NCBI GenBank assembly: GCA_900544265.1
Contig: UQUQ01000016.1
Span: 1 to 51,414, forward strand
Length of the DNA stretch: 51,414 nucleotides
From: an uncultured Alistipes sp.
GTDB taxonomy: Bacteria; Bacteroidota; Bacteroidia; Bacteroidales; Rikenellaceae
Reading direction: 5' to 3'
The position numbers were made by a program, and so were the translations under genes. Shown here piece by piece: positions 32,594 to 40,977 of the stretch (position 1 is the first letter of the stretch; the number at the start of each line of letters is the position of its first letter). Under the pieces are notes generated by a model. It did no database searches. It saw only the letters and a program-made list of their open reading frames with translations, and was not told where the DNA came from.

Positions 32594-34615
32594 CTACCGC
32601 TTCTTGCGAAGCGGCTGCCCCGGACCCGTCCCGGTGCCCGGCCCGGCGTGCCGCGGCGGGCGGAATCCCTGCCGCGAGGCCGTCTTTTCGCCGCTGTGCC
32701 GGGCCGCACCGCCTGCCGGGTTCTTTCCGACCCCGCTGCGGGTGGCCGCACCTTTGGCCGGAGCGGTTCTCTCCCCTTTGTCCGGGGAGGTTCTCTCTCC
32801 GTTGTGCCGGGCCGCGCCGTCTGCCGCGTGTACGGCCGGTCGCACGCTGCGCCGCCCCGAAGCACCTGGTCCACCTGATCCACTTGGTCCACCCGGTCTG
32901 CCCGGGGCCGCCATCTTCCCGCCGAAGAAGTAGCTCTTCTGCCGCCGCTTCTCCTCCTGCGAGCGGGCGACGTAGACCTTCTCGTGCGTATAGGGGTTCT
33001 CGCCCGTGTAGAACATCACCGACGAGAGGGTCATCGGCGTGGGGGTGAGGTCCTGCACCTGCTCGAGGTTGAAGTGCAGCCGTCCGAGCACCTTGTCGGC
33101 CAGCGCCCGCATGTCCTGCTCCGTGCAGCCGGGGTGCGACGAGATGAAATAGGGGATCAACTGGTAGGGGAGCCCCTCGCGGCGGCAGATGCGGTGGAAA
33201 TCGGCATTCAGCTGCTCGAAGAGCGCGAAGGGGGGCTTGCGCATCAGTTGCAGCACATGCTCCTCGGTGTGCTCGGGCGCCACCTTCAGCCGTCCCGAGG
33301 TGTGGTGGCGGATAACCGTCTCGAGGTAGGGCGAGTCGTCGAACAGGTCGTAGCGGATGCCGCTGCCGACAAAGGCCTTCTTGATCCCCTTCACGGCGCG
33401 GATCTTCTCGTAGAGCGCCAGCAGCGGCCGGTGGTCGTTGTCGAGGTTCGGGCAGCGCTTCGGATGGAGGCACGAGGCGCGGCGGCAGCGCGCGCAGAGC
33501 CTCCGGTCGCGCCCGCCCATGCGGTACATGTTGGCCGACGGGGCCCCGACGTCGGAGAGATACCCCTTGAAGCCCGGCATCCGCACGACACGCTCCACCT
33601 CGGCGAGGATCGACCGCTCGCTGCGCGAGGTGACGAACTTGCCCTGATGGGCCGAGATGGTGCAGAAGGCGCAGCCGCCGAAGCAGCCGCGGTGGATGTT
33701 CACCGAGAAGCGGATCATCTCCCACGCCGGGATGTCGCCCTTGCCCGCATAGCGCGGATGGGGCGCCCGCTCGTAGGGTAGGTCGAACGAGTGGTCGAGC
33801 TCCTCGGTCGTGATCGTCGCGTGGGGCGGCGTGACGACGACATAACGGTCGCCCACCGCCTCGACGAGCGTCGCCTCGGGCTCCATGAGGTTGCTTTGGG
33901 TCTCGATGACGGTGAAGTTCTCGCCGAAGGCGCGCTTGTCGCGGCAGCACTCCTCGAAGGAGTGCAGGCGGATCGTCCGCGCGGGGTCGAGCCGCGCGAC
34001 ATACTCCTCGTCGGCGAGGAAGGCTACCTGCCGCAGCTTGCGCAGCAGCTTGGCGTTGTATCCGTTGCGCAGCGTGCGGGCCACCTGCTCGACGACGCGC
34101 TCGCCCATGCCGTAGATCAGCAGGTCGGCGCCCGCCTCGGCCAGCACGGAGGGCTTGAGCGCATCGCTCCAATAGTCGTAGTGGGCCAGGCGGCGCAGCG
34201 AGGCCTCGATGCCGCCGACCACCACCGGCGTGTGGGGAAAGAGCCGCTTGAGGATGCGCGTGTAGACCGTCACGGCGTAGTCGGGGCGGAATCCCGCCTT
34301 GCCGCCCGGCGTGTAGGCGTCGTCGTGGCGCAGCCGCAGGTTGGCCGTGTAGTGGTTGACCATCGAGTCCATGGCTCCGGCCGTGACGCCGAAGAAGAGC
34401 CGCGGCGTCCCCAGCTTGGTGAAGTCCCGCAGGTCGTCCCGCCAGTTGGGCTGGGGCACGATGGCCACACGGTACCCCTCGGCCTCGAGCAGGCGGCCGA
34501 TGACCGCGGCGCCGAAGGCCGGATGGTCGATGTAGGCGTCGCCCGTGAAGAGGATGACGTCGAGTGCGTCCCATCCGCGGGCGCGCACCTCCTTGATGGT
34601 CGTAGGCAGAAACAT
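32594..34615 (-). CDS. YgiQ-family radical SAM protein with a long disordered C-terminal tail
   Basis: 673 residues. The YgiQ N-terminal domain (FLPTTIKEVRARGWDALDVI) precedes a radical SAM core whose cluster-binding motif is GCFGGCAFC near residue 310, with downstream blocks such as FVGSGIRYDL, VAPEHTEEHVLQLM and YFISSHPGCTEQDM. The YgiQ family is widespread; its substrate is not established. After residue ~560 comes a ~110-residue tail rich in Gly, Pro, Arg, Lys and Ala with repeats like GERTSPDKGERTAPAKG and a basic end (PLRKKR). This low-complexity tail may bind RNA. It follows rluD by 28 bases. Confidence 0.88.
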   Translation of the reverse strand: MFLPTTIKEVRARGWDALDVILFTGDAYIDHPAFGAAVIGRLLEAEGYRVAIVPQPNWRDDLRDFTKLGTPRLFFGVTAGAMDSMVNHYTANLRLRHDDAYTPGGKAGFRPDYAVTVYTRILKRLFPHTPVVVGGIEASLRRLAHYDYWSDALKPSVLAEAGADLLIYGMGERVVEQVARTLRNGYNAKLLRKLRQVAFLADEEYVARLDPARTIRLHSFEECCRDKRAFGENFTVIETQSNLMEPEATLVEAVGDRYVVVTPPHATITTEELDHSFDLPYERAPHPRYAGKGDIPAWEMIRFSVNIHRGCFGGCAFCTISAHQGKFVTSRSERSILAEVERVVRMPGFKGYLSDVGAPSANMYRMGGRDRRLCARCRRASCLHPKRCPNLDNDHRPLLALYEKIRAVKGIKKAFVGSGIRYDLFDDSPYLETVIRHHTSGRLKVAPEHTEEHVLQLMRKPPFALFEQLNADFHRICRREGLPYQLIPYFISSHPGCTEQDMRALADKVLGRLHFNLEQVQDLTPTPMTLSSVMFYTGENPYTHEKVYVARSQEEKRRQKSYFFGGKMAAPGRPGGPSGSGGPGASGRRSVRPAVHAADGAARHNGERTSPDKGERTAPAKGAATRSGVGKNPAGGAARHSGEKTASRQGFRPPRHAGPGTGTGPGQPLRKKR

Positions 34616-34643
34616 GGTTTGTTGCTGTGTCTGACGGTCGGGG

Positions 34644-35798
34644 CTACGGCTCCGTGGCGGCCGCTTCGGGTGTCGATCCTGCGGTGTAGCTGTCCCACTT
34701 GGCCAGCACGGCGCGGAAATCCTCCGGCAGTTCGCTCTCGAAGAGCATCTCGCGGTGGGTTGTCGGGTGCTCGAAGCCCAGCGAACGGGCATGCAGCGCC
34801 TGCCGGGGCATCGTTGCGAAGCAGTTTTCGATGAACTGCCGGTACTTGGCAAAGGTCGTGCCCTTGAGGATGCGGTCGCCGCCGTAGCGTTCGTCGTTGA
34901 AGAGCGGGTGCCCCTGCCAGGCCATGTGGACACGGATCTGGTGCGTGCGCCCCGTTTCGAGGCGGCACTCCACGAGCGTCACATAGCCGTAGCGCTTCAA
35001 CACACGCCAGTGCGTCACGGCGTGCTTGCCGTCCGACCCGTCGGCGAAGACGTACATCTTCTGCCGGTCGCGGGGGCTGCGCCCGATGTTCCCGGTGATG
35101 GTCCCCTCGTCGGCCTCGAAGTTGCCCCATACGAGGGCCACGTAGCGGCGCGTGATCGTGTGGTCGAAGAACTGCTTGGCCAGCCGGGCGTGCGCCTGCT
35201 CGTTCTTGGCGATGACGAGCAGCCCCGAGGTGTTCTTGTCGATGCGGTGCACGAGCCCGGCGCGCAGCTCGCCGTCGCCGACGATGTCGGTGCCCTGCAG
35301 GTGGTACATCAGCGCGTTGACGAGCGTGCCCGTGTAGTTGCCCACGCCCGGATGGACGACCAGCCCCGCGGGCTTGTTGACGATCAGCAGGTCGTCGTCC
35401 TCGTAGGGAATGTCGAGCGGAATGTTCTCCGGACGCAGTTCCACCTCGCGCCGCGGATAGGGCAGCACGATGCGGATGTCGTCGAGCGGCTTGACCTTGT
35501 AGCTCGACTTCGCGGCCTTGCCGTTGACGAGGATGTTGCCGCTGTCGGCCGCCGCCTGGATGCGGTTGCGCGAGCAGTGCTCCATGCGCACGGTGAGGAA
35601 CTTGTCGAGCCGCATGGGGGTCTGTCCCTTGTCGGCCACCACGGCGAAGTGCTCGTAGAGCCCCGCCCCCTCGTCATCGTCCGAGTCGTCCGCGTCCTCC
35701 CCGGCGTCCGATCCCGTCTCCGTCTGCCCGTTCAGCTCGTCGTTCAGGTCGGGACGGGCGGCGTCGCGCACGGTCTCCGTATGTCGCGTGTCGGTCAT
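34644..35798 (-). CDS. rluD: RluD-type ribosomal large-subunit pseudouridine synthase
   Basis: 384 residues. The S4 RNA-binding domain (about 62-108, RLDKFLTVRMEHCSRNRIQ) precedes the catalytic domain with HRIDKNTSGLL, where D187 is the catalytic aspartate, and ETGRTHQIRVHM. RluD modifies helix 69 of 23S rRNA. The first ~47 residues are an extra acidic extension (DAGEDADDSDDDEGAG) not needed for the fold. The start codon overlaps the stop of the PASTA gene (TGATG at 35796-35800), so the two are translationally coupled. RluC would be an alternative name within the family. Confidence 0.9.
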   Translation of the reverse strand: MTDTRHTETVRDAARPDLNDELNGQTETGSDAGEDADDSDDDEGAGLYEHFAVVADKGQTPMRLDKFLTVRMEHCSRNRIQAAADSGNILVNGKAAKSSYKVKPLDDIRIVLPYPRREVELRPENIPLDIPYEDDDLLIVNKPAGLVVHPGVGNYTGTLVNALMYHLQGTDIVGDGELRAGLVHRIDKNTSGLLVIAKNEQAHARLAKQFFDHTITRRYVALVWGNFEADEGTITGNIGRSPRDRQKMYVFADGSDGKHAVTHWRVLKRYGYVTLVECRLETGRTHQIRVHMAWQGHPLFNDERYGGDRILKGTTFAKYRQFIENCFATMPRQALHARSLGFEHPTTHREMLFESELPEDFRAVLAKWDSYTAGSTPEAAATEP

Positions 35799-36766
35799 CA
35801 GTAGAAGAATGCGTCGGTTTCCGATTCGGTTTCATTGCTTTCCGTCGGCGTCTTCGCCTCAGGCGGCAGGACGAAACCCCGCTCCAGTGCGGCCTGCGCC
35901 AGCGAATCGGCCCGCTCCTCCTCGAGCCGCATGCGCTCTTCGGCGATCTCGCGGGCACGCTTCTCTGCCGCGGCCCGGCTCTCAGCCACCTTCTTCGTGT
36001 CGAGCGTCAGCCTGATGTCCACGCGCGAACCGGGGGCGGCGTTGTACTCGGCCGCCGGGGTCTGGATGTAGACGCGGGCATCCTTCTGGTTGAGCAGGTT
36101 CACCCCCTCGTCGAAGTCGATGCGCCCGACGTTGAGTCCCGTCTCCCAGAGCCGCCCCTTCGCCGCCTGCAGGGGCGCCCCGACGAGCTGGGGCACGACG
36201 GTCGGCCCGGCCCCCTCCGCGATGCCGACGTGGAGCGTCACACCGCTGCCCATCTCGGCCTCGAGGCGGCTCTCCGGCAGTACGGGCTCGCGGTCGAGGT
36301 ACTCCTCGAGCACGTAGTTCGTGGCCATGTCGGGGCGGTAGACCAGCTCGGCGATCTCCAGTCCGGCGATTTCGAGCATGTTCTTGGCCTGGCGCAGCGA
36401 GCGTCCCGCGACGTAGGGCACGGGGACCATCTTTTGGCGGAAGGAGTTGATCGTGATGTAGACCGTGCGCCCGGGCTTGACCTCGACGCCGCGCTCGGGC
36501 AGCTGGTCGAGGACGATGCCGCCCTCGTAGGCCGGCACGAAGAGCGAGTCGTTGACGTGGATCTTCAGGTCGCGTTTTTGCGCCTCGGCAAGGGCCGTCT
36601 TGAGGGGCATGCCGGCAAAGTCGGGCACGGTGCGGCGGGCGCCGTGGCGCGTGCCGATCTGCATGACGAGGTGTGCCGCGACGGCCAGTATGAGGATGAT
36701 CGTCGCGATCATCGCCAGGTTGAAGAGCAGCGGCCAGCGCTCCTTGTAGTATGCGGGATTCTTCAT
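35798..36766 (-). CDS. Membrane-anchored PASTA-domain protein (no kinase domain)
   Basis: 322 residues: a short cytoplasmic N-terminus, one membrane helix (about 13-36), three PASTA repeats (about 46-108, 110-185 and 188-255; each begins VPDFAG, VPYVAG or VPQLVG), and a charged helical segment likely to be a coiled coil (about 257-295). PASTA domains bind peptidoglycan stem peptides or muropeptides in Ser/Thr kinases and PBPs of Gram-positives. Here they stand alone, as is usual in Bacteroidota. ATG 36766 is chosen because a start at 36811 would overlap the end of the next gene upstream. It lies 10 bases after the lptF/G-like gene. Confidence 0.88.
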   Translation of the reverse strand: MKNPAYYKERWPLLFNLAMIATIILILAVAAHLVMQIGTRHGARRTVPDFAGMPLKTALAEAQKRDLKIHVNDSLFVPAYEGGIVLDQLPERGVEVKPGRTVYITINSFRQKMVPVPYVAGRSLRQAKNMLEIAGLEIAELVYRPDMATNYVLEEYLDREPVLPESRLEAEMGSGVTLHVGIAEGAGPTVVPQLVGAPLQAAKGRLWETGLNVGRIDFDEGVNLLNQKDARVYIQTPAAEYNAAPGSRVDIRLTLDTKKVAESRAAAEKRAREIAEERMRLEEERADSLAQAALERGFVLPPEAKTPTESNETESETDAFFY

Positions 36767-36776
36767 GGGTCGGGTG

Positions 36777-37880
36777 TTATTTCGGTGCTTTCCGGTAGAG
36801 GTAGACGGCAATGCCCAGGTAGATGATGTTGGGCAGCCAGACGGCCAGCCCGGGCGGGAGGGTTCCGCTCTTGGCGAACTCCTCGAAGAAGCGGTTGAAG
36901 AGGATGTACGAGAAGCAGAGACCCGTTCCGATGCCGATGTGCAGGCCGGTTCCGCCGCGCACCTTGCGCGAGGAGAGCGACACGCCGATGAGCGTCAGGA
37001 TGAAGGTCGAGAGCGGGTAGGCGTAGCGGGCGTGGCGTTCGACCTGGATGATGTTGATCGAGTCGGAGCCCTTGGCCTGCTGCTGGGCGAGGAAGTCGTT
37101 GAGCTCGGAGATGTTCATCGTCTGGATCAGGTCGTTGATCTCGCCCAGTTCGGAGACCTCGAGGTTGATGAGCGTGTCGAGGTTGCGGTACTGCTCGAAG
37201 TGTTCGACGCCGAGCGAGTCGAAGTCGCGGCGCGTGTATCGCGGGGCGGTCCAGCGGCGGCTCTGTGGGTCGACCTTGGCGTCGGCGGCCTCGAGCGAGT
37301 GGGTGATCGAGCCGTTCTCGTAGTGTTCCAACACGAAGAAGAGGGCGCGGTGCGAGCTGCCGTTGTAGCCGCGGATGTAGGCGAACGTGCCGGGTTCGAT
37401 CTGCCGGTAGATGTGCTGGTCGTAGCGGGCGTTCTGCTTGCGGCGGAGGTACTGCGACTCGAAGTCGACGATGTGTCGCTGCGAGATGGGGATGAGCCAG
37501 AGGTTGAGGGCGAGCGAGAGCGAGCCGATGATCAGGGCGCCGAGGAAGTAGGGCCACATGAGGCGGCGGAACGACATGCCGCCCGAGAGCATGGCGACGA
37601 TCTCGGTCTGGTAGGCCATCTTCGAGGTGAAGAAGATGCAGGCGATGAAGGTGAAAAGGCCGCTGAACTGGTTGATGAAGAAGGGGATGAAGTTGAGGTA
37701 GTAGTCGAAGATCACGGCCTTGAAGGGGGCGTGGAGCTCCGTGAAGTCATCGACCTTCTCCACGTAGTCGAAGAGCACGACGACGATGATAATCATCGCG
37801 ATGGCGAAGAAGTACGTGGCGAGGAACTTGCCGAGTATGTAGCGGTCCAGGATTTTGAATCCGGGGAATTTCAGTCTCAT
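36777..37880 (-). CDS. LPS export permease, LptF/LptG family
   Basis: 367 residues. It has the LptF/LptG (YjgP/YjgQ) layout: three N-terminal helices (KILDRYILGKFLATYFFAIA first), a periplasmic beta-jellyroll domain (about 135-265), and three C-terminal helices ending VWLPNIIYLGIAVYLYRKAP. LptF/G with LptB extract lipopolysaccharide for transport across the periplasm. LptB and LptC are not in the window. The start at 37880 aligns with the family and lies 7 bases after a perfect promoter box at 37887-37894. It is the first gene of the unit lptF/G, PASTA, rluD, ygiQ. Confidence 0.88.
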   Translation of the reverse strand: MRLKFPGFKILDRYILGKFLATYFFAIAMIIIVVVLFDYVEKVDDFTELHAPFKAVIFDYYLNFIPFFINQFSGLFTFIACIFFTSKMAYQTEIVAMLSGGMSFRRLMWPYFLGALIIGSLSLALNLWLIPISQRHIVDFESQYLRRKQNARYDQHIYRQIEPGTFAYIRGYNGSSHRALFFVLEHYENGSITHSLEAADAKVDPQSRRWTAPRYTRRDFDSLGVEHFEQYRNLDTLINLEVSELGEINDLIQTMNISELNDFLAQQQAKGSDSINIIQVERHARYAYPLSTFILTLIGVSLSSRKVRGGTGLHIGIGTGLCFSYILFNRFFEEFAKSGTLPPGLAVWLPNIIYLGIAVYLYRKAPK

Positions 37881-37886
37881 AGCCCA

Positions 37887-37894
37887 CAAATGTA
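37887..37894 (-). promoter_or_regulatory. Bacteroidota -7 box for the lptF/G unit
   Basis: Read on the minus strand this is TACATTTG, an exact match to TAnnTTTG, and only six bases separate it from the lptF/G ATG. The transcript would start at or next to the start codon (leaderless). Confidence 0.65.
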
Positions 37895-38019
37895 CGACAT
37901 TTCGCGCGAAATCCGTGCGCTTTTTCCAAAAAATGGCGGCGGAAGAGGTGCCGCGTTCCTGCGGGATAGAACTTTGCCGCCCGATTCCGGTCCGCGACGC
38001 GAAAAAACGGCCGGTAACG

Positions 38020-38050
38020 TTTGTTTTTATCCCCGTTTTTTTTATATTTG
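38020..38050 (+). promoter_or_regulatory. Complete Bacteroidota promoter for the small membrane protein
   Basis: TTTG (38020-38023), exactly 19 bases, then TATATTTG (38043-38050): both elements at the optimal distance. It lies 55 bases upstream of ATG 38106. Confidence 0.85.
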
Positions 38051-38105
38051 CCACAAGCCCTCCCTTGGGGGTATCATCCTGTCCTTTAACAAAAACAGAG
38101 TGCCT

Positions 38106-38528
38106 ATGTGGACGATTCTTCTCTATTGCGTTCTCTTTGCCTGGTATCTCTATGCGCTGGTGACCTTTTTCCGCGGCGCGGAACGCAACGGCTGGTCGGC
38201 GTGGTGGCTGCTGCCGATCCTGATCTGCCCGTCGAGCGTCGTCGTGCTGCTTGCCCGCACACGGCGTGCGCAGCTGCGCGCCGCGCAGGCTTCCGCCCCG
38301 GAGCTCCGGGCCGCTGACCGCCGGGTGAAGGCTTCCGGCTGGTTCCTCGCCGCCTGCATTGCGGCGATGCTGGTTCCCGGAGTTGTCGTGTACTACCGCG
38401 TGATGGACGGCGCTTCGGCCGAGCTGCTGCGCACGGTGTCCGCCTGGGAGACCGTATGCCTTGTGGCAGTCGCAGCCCTCTACCTGCTCTGCCTGCGGGC
38501 GGGGCGTGCTGTGACGGTGTCCCGCTGA
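38106..38528 (+). CDS. Small membrane protein of unknown function
   Basis: 140 residues. Four hydrophobic helices are apparent: about 3-22, 32-50 (WWLLPILICPSSVVVLL), 78-97 and 112-132, separated by an Arg/Ala-rich loop (RTRRAQLRAAQASAPELRAA) that is probably cytoplasmic and helical. No family was recognised. It has its own strong promoter and its own terminator, so it is a single-gene unit. The upstream frame is open but lacks a promoter-compatible start, so ATG 38106 is used. Confidence 0.7.
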   Translation: MWTILLYCVLFAWYLYALVTFFRGAERNGWSAWWLLPILICPSSVVVLLARTRRAQLRAAQASAPELRAADRRVKASGWFLAACIAAMLVPGVVVYYRVMDGASAELLRTVSAWETVCLVAVAALYLLCLRAGRAVTVSR

Positions 38529-38567
38529 TCCCCGCTTCCGCGCTCCAATCCGCGTTCCAAAGGAAAA

Positions 38568-38600
38568 CGCCGCCGGCCCTGTCGGGCTGACGGCGCTTTT
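38568..38600. terminator. Bidirectional terminator between the small membrane protein and tgt
   Basis: CGCCG (38568-38572) pairs with CGGCG (38591-38595), and inside it GCCC (38576-38579) pairs with GGGC (38584-38587). A run of A precedes and a run of T follows, so it can serve both convergent genes. Confidence 0.75.
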
Positions 38601-38631
38601 GCGTGCGGATGACCCGGCCTCGCCCCGGCGG

Positions 38632-39768
38632 TTACAGCCGGCGCGTGAGGCGCGGGACCATCGCCTCCTTCCACGCCTTGAAGTCCCCGGCCGCGATATG
38701 CTCGCGGGCCATCGTGACCAGCCGCAGGTAGAAGGCGATGTTGTGCAGCGAGGCGATCTGCGCGGCGAGCATCTCGCCGCAGGTGCAGAGGTGGTGCAGG
38801 TAGGCCTTCGAGTAGAGCGTGTCGACGAAGGCCGTGCCTTCGGGGTCGATGGGCGAGAAGTCGGCCTCCCACTTCTTGTTGCGGATGTTGATGACCCCCT
38901 CGGCCGTGAACAGCTGGCCGTTGCGGCCGTTGCGTGTGGGCATCACGCAGTCGAACATGTCCACGCCGCGCTCGATTCCCTCAAGGATGTTCACCGGTGT
39001 GCCGACCCCCATCAGGTAGCGGGGCCGGTCCTCGGGCAGGACGGCGTTCACCACCTCGATCATCTCGTACATCACCTCCGTCGGCTCGCCCACGGCCAGC
39101 CCGCCGATGGCGTATCCGTCGGCATTGTAGCGCTGGACATTCTCGGCGGCGCGGACCCGCAGGTCGGGGTAGGTGCACCCCTGCACGATGGGGAAGAGCG
39201 CCTGGTAGTGTCCGTATTTGGGTGCGGTCTGGTGGTAGCGGTTGAAGCAGCGGTCGAGCCAGCGCTCCGTCAGGTCGAGCGAGCGGGCCGCATAGTCGCG
39301 CGGCGCATCGCCCGGGGGGCACTCGTCGAAGGCCATCATGATGTCGGCGCCGATCGTGCGCTCGGTGTCGATAACGCTCTCGGGCGTGAAGAGGTGCTTC
39401 GATCCGTCGATGTGCGAGCGGAAGTAGCACCCCTCCTCCTTGAGCTTGCGGCAGGCCGCGAGCGAGAAGACCTGGAAGCCGCCGCTGTCGGTCAGCATCG
39501 GGCCCTCCCACGTCGAGAAGCGGTGCACGCCGCCGGCCTGTTCGATGATCTGCATGCCGGGCCGCAGGTAGAGGTGGTAGGTGTTCGCGAGGATGATCTG
39601 CGCGTGCGCCTCGTCGCGCACGTCGCGGTGGAAGATGCCCTTGACGGTCGCCGCCGTGCCTACGGGCATGAAGATCGGGGTGCGGACGACGCCGTGGTCG
39701 GTCTGCAGGCTCCCCGCCCGGGCGTGCGACGCCGGGTCCTGGTGTTCGACTGTAAATTTCATGCTCAT
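38632..39768 (-). CDS. tgt: Queuine tRNA-ribosyltransferase
   Basis: 378 residues. Tgt exchanges guanine-34 for a queuosine precursor in tRNAs with GUN anticodons. Present are FMPVGTAATVKG (about 33-44), the catalytic-base region MLTDSGGFQVF with D94, GGLAVGE, and the nucleophile region VDMFDCVMPTRNGRNG. The final zinc-binding region is unusual: the CxCxxC usually found before (Y)S(R/K)AYLHHL is replaced by GTAFVDTL, though a CTC follows YLHHL. ATG 39768 is preferred, with 39762 (MKFTVEH) as an alternative. Confidence 0.93.
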   Translation of the reverse strand: MSMKFTVEHQDPASHARAGSLQTDHGVVRTPIFMPVGTAATVKGIFHRDVRDEAHAQIILANTYHLYLRPGMQIIEQAGGVHRFSTWEGPMLTDSGGFQVFSLAACRKLKEEGCYFRSHIDGSKHLFTPESVIDTERTIGADIMMAFDECPPGDAPRDYAARSLDLTERWLDRCFNRYHQTAPKYGHYQALFPIVQGCTYPDLRVRAAENVQRYNADGYAIGGLAVGEPTEVMYEMIEVVNAVLPEDRPRYLMGVGTPVNILEGIERGVDMFDCVMPTRNGRNGQLFTAEGVINIRNKKWEADFSPIDPEGTAFVDTLYSKAYLHHLCTCGEMLAAQIASLHNIAFYLRLVTMAREHIAAGDFKAWKEAMVPRLTRRL

Positions 39769-39776
39769 CTGTGCGG

Positions 39777-39784
39777 CAAAAATA
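39777..39784 (-). promoter_or_regulatory. -7 box for tgt
   Basis: Minus-strand TATTTTTG matches TAnnTTTG, 8 bases upstream of the tgt start at 39768. It overlaps the divergent control region shared with the glycosyltransferase gene. Confidence 0.6.
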
Positions 39785-39797
39785 CGCAAAATATTTC

Positions 39798-39805
39798 TAT
39801 CTTTG
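39798..39805 (+). promoter_or_regulatory. -7 box for the glycosyltransferase unit
   Basis: TATCTTTG, an exact match, 17 bases before ATG 39823. No good -33 element was found. Confidence 0.6.
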
Positions 39806-39822
39806 GCGCATATTTCGTCAAT

Positions 39823-40977
39823 ATGCAACTCATCGAACGTATTTTGACCTGCTACGGCTGGGAGGGCGCCGCCCTCGCGGGGGTGCTGCTCCTGCTGCTG
39901 GGCGTGCAGCTCTACTACTATATCTTCGTCTACGGCCGCATCCCGGGCTACAGGAACAACCGCCGGCCGACGGTCCGCGAGACCGAGCCGCCCGTCTCGG
40001 TCATCGTGCCGATGTTCTCGGAGGACTACTCGTTCGTCGAGGAGCGACTGCCGCTCATCCTGGCGCAGAGCTACCCCGACTTCGAGGTGGTGATCGTCTA
40101 CGTGGGCCACGACACCGACTTCTATGCCGACCTGGTGCGGCTCAAGCAGTCGTTCCCGCTCATCACGACGACGAAGATCCACCTCGACCCGCGCTTCCCC
40201 ATCTCGCGCAAGATGGCCCTGAATGTGGGCATCAAGTCGGCGCACTACGAGTGCATGGTCTTCACGTCGACGGACGCCTGCCCGCAGACCGACCGCTGGC
40301 TCTCGCTCATGGCCAAGGGCTTCATGCGGGGCGACATCGTCCTGGGCTACTGCGGCGTCGAACGCCTCAAGGGCTTCACCAACTACATGATGCGCACGTG
40401 GCGCATGATGCACGCCGTGGACTGGATCGCGCGGGCCGTGCGGCGGCGTCCCTACCGGGGCATCCTCCACAACTTCGGCTTCACGAAACGCATCTACTTC
40501 GGCGCCAACGGCTTCAGCCACCTGAACATGAACATCGGCGAGGACGACCTCTTCATGCAGCGGGTCATGACGCGCGACAACGTGAGCGTCATCCTCTCGC
40601 CGCGGGCCACGCTGCGCGAGAAGGTGTGGGGCGGCATGAGCTGGTGGATGGGCAACCTGCGCTACTACGGCTCGGCCTTCCGCTTCTATCCGCAGGCGGT
40701 CAAGAACTACATCCAGTGGGAGCTGGGCTCGCGCTCGCTCTTCTTCCTGGCGGTGATCTGCGCCGTGGCCGTCATGCCGCTCGAGTACAAGCTGGGGGCG
40801 CTGCTGCTGCTCGTGGCGCGCTATGTGACGGTCTTCGTCGAGGTGCGCCGCATCGCGTTGCGGCTGGGCGAGGAGCGCCTCATGAGCCGCTATTTCATCT
40901 ATGACCTTTTGAGCCCGCTGTGGGCGCTGGCCCTCGGGGTGATGCTGCTGCGCCGGGACGACCGCGTATGGAGATAG
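39823..40977 (+). CDS. Membrane-anchored family 2 glycosyltransferase
   Basis: 384 residues. An N-terminal helix (about 12-35) precedes a GT-A domain beginning VSVIVPMFSEDYSFVEERLP, with FTSTDACPQTDRWL (acidic nucleotide-sugar site), GANGFSHLNMNIGEDDLFMQ (acceptor-site ED motif) and a later WWMGNLRYY block, followed by two or three C-terminal helices. This is the processive-type GT2 layout with membrane helices on both sides. The substrate is unknown; a role in envelope polysaccharide or glycolipid is the likely class. The stop overlaps the sigma factor start by 10 bases. Confidence 0.85.
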   Translation: MQLIERILTCYGWEGAALAGVLLLLLGVQLYYYIFVYGRIPGYRNNRRPTVRETEPPVSVIVPMFSEDYSFVEERLPLILAQSYPDFEVVIVYVGHDTDFYADLVRLKQSFPLITTTKIHLDPRFPISRKMALNVGIKSAHYECMVFTSTDACPQTDRWLSLMAKGFMRGDIVLGYCGVERLKGFTNYMMRTWRMMHAVDWIARAVRRRPYRGILHNFGFTKRIYFGANGFSHLNMNIGEDDLFMQRVMTRDNVSVILSPRATLREKVWGGMSWWMGNLRYYGSAFRFYPQAVKNYIQWELGSRSLFFLAVICAVAVMPLEYKLGALLLLVARYVTVFVEVRRIALRLGEERLMSRYFIYDLLSPLWALALGVMLLRRDDRVWR

